Of a stretch of DNA of 64,000 nucleotides, positions 61,101 to 64,000 are shown one piece after another. The stretch's first letter is position 1. Each line of letters begins with the position of its first letter. The notes under the pieces are model-generated. The model searched no databases and had not been told where the DNA came from. It saw only the letters and a program-made list of their open reading frames with translations. The translations under genes and the position numbers were made by a program. The DNA is from Bacteroidales bacterium (GTDB taxonomy: Bacteria; Bacteroidota; Bacteroidia; Bacteroidales; UBA932). The stretch is taken from contig JAFSJK010000034.1 of assembly GCA_017439305.1 (NCBI GenBank), positions 1 to 64,000 of the forward strand. The letters are read 5' to 3'.

Positions 61101-64000
61101 TCAGCCTTTCAGGTTCTTGACGAAGGCGGAAGGCGAGACGTTGAACTGCTTCTGGAAGCAGGTGGCGAAGTAGGAAGGGGAGGAGAAGCCTGTCATGTAG
61201 GCCACTTCGCTGATCCGGTATTTCTGGCTGGACAGCATTTCGGCGGCTTTCTTGAGACGGCTGACACGGATGTACTCATTGATGTTGAGGCCCGTGTTGG
61301 CCGTTACCTTGCGGTACAGGGTGGACTTGCTGGTTCCCAGTTCGGAGGTGAGCGTTTCGATGTTCAGGTCGGGTTCGGCCAGGTGCTTCATCACCGTTTC
61401 GTGGAGGCGCTCCATGAACTCCTGGTCCATGCCGCCCGTCACCATGGAGTTGAAATGGGTGAGCGGAGACTGGGTGAACTGGCGGTTCGCGATTTCCCGG
61501 TTCTTGAACAGGTTGGCGATGTTCGCCTGGAGGAGTTCAATGGCGAACGGTTTTTCGATGTAGCCGTCGGCGCCGGCCTCCAGGGTGCCGATGCGGGTTT
61601 CCATGCCAACGGCCGCGGTCAGGAGGATGACCGGGATGTGGCAGAATTCGGTGGTGGACTTGATCCGGTTGCAGAGGGCGATACCGTCGATGCCGGGCAT
61701 CATGATGTCACTGACCACCAGGTCGATACGTTCCTTGCTGATGAGTTCCAGCGCGTCTTCGCCGTTGGCAGCCACGAGGACGTTGTATTCCTCCGACAGC
61801 TGCTTGGCGAGATAGCCGCGCATTTCCGGGTCGTCTTCCACCACCAGGACAGTGTGATGCAGGTTGTCAATGGCGGAAGGCTGGTCCTCTGCTTCTTCCG
61901 CAGGACGGGTCGCGGGCATTTCCACGCGACCTTCCTGATGGACAGGCAGTTCCAGGACGAACGAGTTCCAATCTTTGACACTGCGGTCCAGCACCAGCGT
62001 GCCGCCGTGCAGGGCGGCGAGGCTCCGGGCGTAGGGAAGTCCCAGTCCGGTTCCCTTGCCCTGCCGGGCAGGACCGGCCTGGTAGAATTTCTCGAAGATC
62101 TGCTCCGTGTCCTGCTCCGGAATCCGGTCCCCGTCGCTGTCCACCCTGACCCGGACGGTGTCCGTCCCGGGCCGTGGCTCCAGGGACACGCGGACGTGTC
62201 CGCCACCGTACTTGCAGGCATTGGAGAGCAGGTTTCCCAGGATCTTTTCCACCATTTCGGCCGCGCAATCGACGCGCTGGGGCCCTTCCGGAAGGTTCAA
62301 GTCCAGCAGGATGTGCTGGTCCTTGGCTACCGGGCTGAACCGGTCGCAGACCTTCCGGACCAGGGCGGAAAGGTCGTTGGAAAGGAAGACCGGGCGGACT
62401 TCCATCTTTTCCATCTTCCGCAGGTCCAGGAGCTGGTTGGTCAGGCTGAGGAGCCGGTCGGCATTGGCCTGCATGGTCAGGAGTTCCTGCTTGTTGCTTT
62501 CCGTGTAGTTCCCGCTGGCGATAATCTTGTCCAGCGGCATCTTGATCAGGGAGAGCGGCGTCCGGATTTCATGGGTGATGTTGGTGAAGAAGTTGATCTT
62601 CGCGTCATACAGGTCTTTCTGGCTTTGCGACTCCATCTTCTCCACTTCCCGGGCCATCCGGATCTGGCGGAGATGGTCCCATTGCCGTCCGATCAGGTAC
62701 AAGATAGCCAGGAAGAGGGCGATATAGAGCGCGATGGCGGCCTTGGACCAGTAGAAAGGAGGAACGATCTCGATATCAAGCGACCGGGTAGAGTCGCGCC
62801 GGGAACCGACTCCGTCCACGCGGAACCGGTACTTGCCGGGAGCCAGGTCCGTATAGGTGGCTTCGCCGTCGTAGGAGAAATCCTGGATGGATTTCCGCTT
62901 TCCTTCCAGGGTGGTGCGGAAGAGCCCGGTGCGGGAGGACTGGAAACTCGGAGCCGCATACCGGATGGTCAGGCTGGAGAGATCATTATAATGGATGCGG
63001 ACCTTCCTGGAACGGATCGTCGATTTTCCTTCTTCGGTCACCCGGAATGTGCCGTTGGGACCGGTCCCGAAGATTTCGGTGATGTAGAGCTGCACCGGCG
63101 TTCTGTTTTCCTGTCCGGGTGGCGTGAATCCGATGAGTCCCTGGCTGGTTCCGAAGAGAAGCCGTCCGCTGGAGGTGGAGCAGGCGGAACCGTAGGAAAA
63201 CTGATTCATCGTGTTTCCGTTCTCCTCCTGGTATATCTCCCGGATGGTCAGGTCGTCAGGTGCCAGCTTTACAATGCCGTGGGTGGTGGTGAGCCAGAGG
63301 ACCTGGTCCAGGTCCTCCAGGATACAGCAGGTGATGGAGGAGGGAAGACCGTTCTTGCGGGAGATGTTCCGGAAATGGAAACTGCCGGAAGTGATTTCGT
63401 CGAGCCCGGTAAAACAGGCGCCACCCGCTTCCGTGAGTACCCAGATCCGGTGCCGGCTGTCCTCCCGGATGCTGGTGATATAGTCGGAGGTCAGGCCGAA
63501 AGCCGGGTCATTGGCCGTAATATGCTGATATCCACCTTCCTTCCCCGTCCAGACGCCGTGGCCGTAAGAGCCGATCCAGAGACTGCCCCGGGAATCTTCG
63601 TACAGGGCATGGATGAAAGCGCTGCCGAATTCCGGACAGGACTGGAAGCGGTCCTGTGTCCGGTCATAGCGGTACAGTCCCGCCGTCGTTCCCAGCAGGA
63701 TGTCGCCGGAGCGGGTCCGGGCGACGCAGGCGGCGGACAGGTCGGAAAGATAATTCTTCTGGACCTTCCGGGAGGGAAGATCCATCCGGAAGACGCCTTT
63801 GCCGAAGGTGGCGATCCACAGTTGTTCCCCGTCCAGGACAAGCCCCTGGATGTTGAGGACACTGCCGTCCGGTCCCGGGAAGGTCAAATCCTCCACGGTC
63901 CCGTCCGAGAGGTTGAGCAGGACCAGTCCGCCGTCTTCGGCGCCGGCCAGGACATGTCCGTCGTCCACGGTGACCAGTGGACGGATCATGTCGCCGGGAA
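61101..64000 (-). CDS. Second hybrid two-component regulator (5' end outside window)
   Basis: About 966 residues are visible; the frame stays open to the window edge, so the signal peptide and first propeller blades are missing. From N to C: Reg_prop propeller repeats (SLWIGSYGHGVW, RIWVLTEAGGACF), Y_Y_Y domain (VRIHYNDLSSLTIRYAAPSF...), one transmembrane helix (AALYIALFLAILYLIG region), HisKA with FTNITHEIRTPLSLIKMPLDK, HATPase (GNLLSNACKYGGG, GKGTGLGLPYAR), receiver with Asp in LVVSDIMMPGIDG, and AraC HTH (RISEVAYMTGFSSPSYFATCFQKQFNVSP). A second HTCS next to the xylan genes suggests a second inducer or a neighbouring locus beyond the window. Confidence 0.93.
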   Translation of the reverse strand, partial: PGDMIRPLVTVDDGHVLAGAEDGGLVLLNLSDGTVEDLTFPGPDGSVLNIQGLVLDGEQLWIATFGKGVFRMDLPSRKVQKNYLSDLSAACVARTRSGDILLGTTAGLYRYDRTQDRFQSCPEFGSAFIHALYEDSRGSLWIGSYGHGVWTGKEGGYQHITANDPAFGLTSDYITSIREDSRHRIWVLTEAGGACFTGLDEITSGSFHFRNISRKNGLPSSITCCILEDLDQVLWLTTTHGIVKLAPDDLTIREIYQEENGNTMNQFSYGSACSTSSGRLLFGTSQGLIGFTPPGQENRTPVQLYITEIFGTGPNGTFRVTEEGKSTIRSRKVRIHYNDLSSLTIRYAAPSFQSSRTGLFRTTLEGKRKSIQDFSYDGEATYTDLAPGKYRFRVDGVGSRRDSTRSLDIEIVPPFYWSKAAIALYIALFLAILYLIGRQWDHLRQIRMAREVEKMESQSQKDLYDAKINFFTNITHEIRTPLSLIKMPLDKIIASGNYTESNKQELLTMQANADRLLSLTNQLLDLRKMEKMEVRPVFLSNDLSALVRKVCDRFSPVAKDQHILLDLNLPEGPQRVDCAAEMVEKILGNLLSNACKYGGGHVRVSLEPRPGTDTVRVRVDSDGDRIPEQDTEQIFEKFYQAGPARQGKGTGLGLPYARSLAALHGGTLVLDRSVKDWNSFVLELPVHQEGRVEMPATRPAEEAEDQPSAIDNLHHTVLVVEDDPEMRGYLAKQLSEEYNVLVAANGEDALELISKERIDLVVSDIMMPGIDGIALCNRIKSTTEFCHIPVILLTAAVGMETRIGTLEAGADGYIEKPFAIELLQANIANLFKNREIANRQFTQSPLTHFNSMVTGGMDQEFMERLHETVMKHLAEPDLNIETLTSELGTSKSTLYRKVTANTGLNINEYIRVSRLKKAAEMLSSQKYRISEVAYMTGFSSPSYFATCFQKQFNVSPSAFVKNLKG

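Overview
The window looks like chromosome of a GC-rich member of the order Bacteroidales, probably from a gut or rumen community. The signs are SusC/SusD pairs, hybrid two-component regulators with AraC output domains, a Nudix-type arabinose regulator, SPII lipoproteins and promoters of the Bacteroidetes -33 TTG / -7 TAnnTTTG type. Base composition is GC-rich by eye (upper fifties percent; my estimate, not counted). I cannot resolve family or genus. I see no rRNA, tRNA or CRISPR array.

Layout. 1-16 kb is mostly core: the 3' part of rpoC, an unknown lipoprotein, cysS, an exonuclease III type AP endonuclease, a REP-associated tyrosine transposase (RAYT) with foldback repeats on both sides, ssb, aroE, a flippase-like membrane protein, a PfkB kinase operon, a TrmH/SpoU methyltransferase and lysS. 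16-22 kb holds an OmpA-type protein, a 1457-residue coiled-coil lipoprotein and a small outer-membrane barrel. 22.5-26 kb is a hexose module (GalM-like epimerase, FucP-type permease, ROK kinase). 26-32.5 kb is an arabinose operon, araR(Nudix)-araT-araD-araA-araB, with two palindromic operators straddling its promoter. 33.2-61 kb is a xylan utilisation locus: GH43, GPH-family permease and an SGNH esterase; a hybrid two-component regulator; xusA-xusB-xusC-xusD-xusE-xyn10; GH67 alpha-glucuronidase; a GH9-type hydrolase; and a second hybrid two-component regulator cut by the window end.

How it works together (inference from known families): the surface Xyn10, XusB/D/E and the XusA/C transporters capture and import xylo-oligosaccharides. 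GH67, the esterase and the GH9 protein trim them. The GPH permease and cytoplasmic GH43 finish the job. Arabinose goes through araT/A/B/D under AraR, and hexose through the GalM/FucP/ROK module.

The most unusual content is palindromic DNA of three unrelated kinds. (1) An in-frame protein-coding palindrome occurs in both cysS and trmH, with a conserved 16-nt loop and different but self-complementary arms. (2) A large (200-235 bp) multi-stem palindrome occurs in two directly oriented intergenic copies that bracket the xylan locus. (3) A hairpin-N8-GTAA repeat family flanks the RAYT gene and recurs upstream of araR and downstream of GH43. A 0.6-kb intergenic stretch (32.64-33.25 kb) holds four of these structured units in a row.
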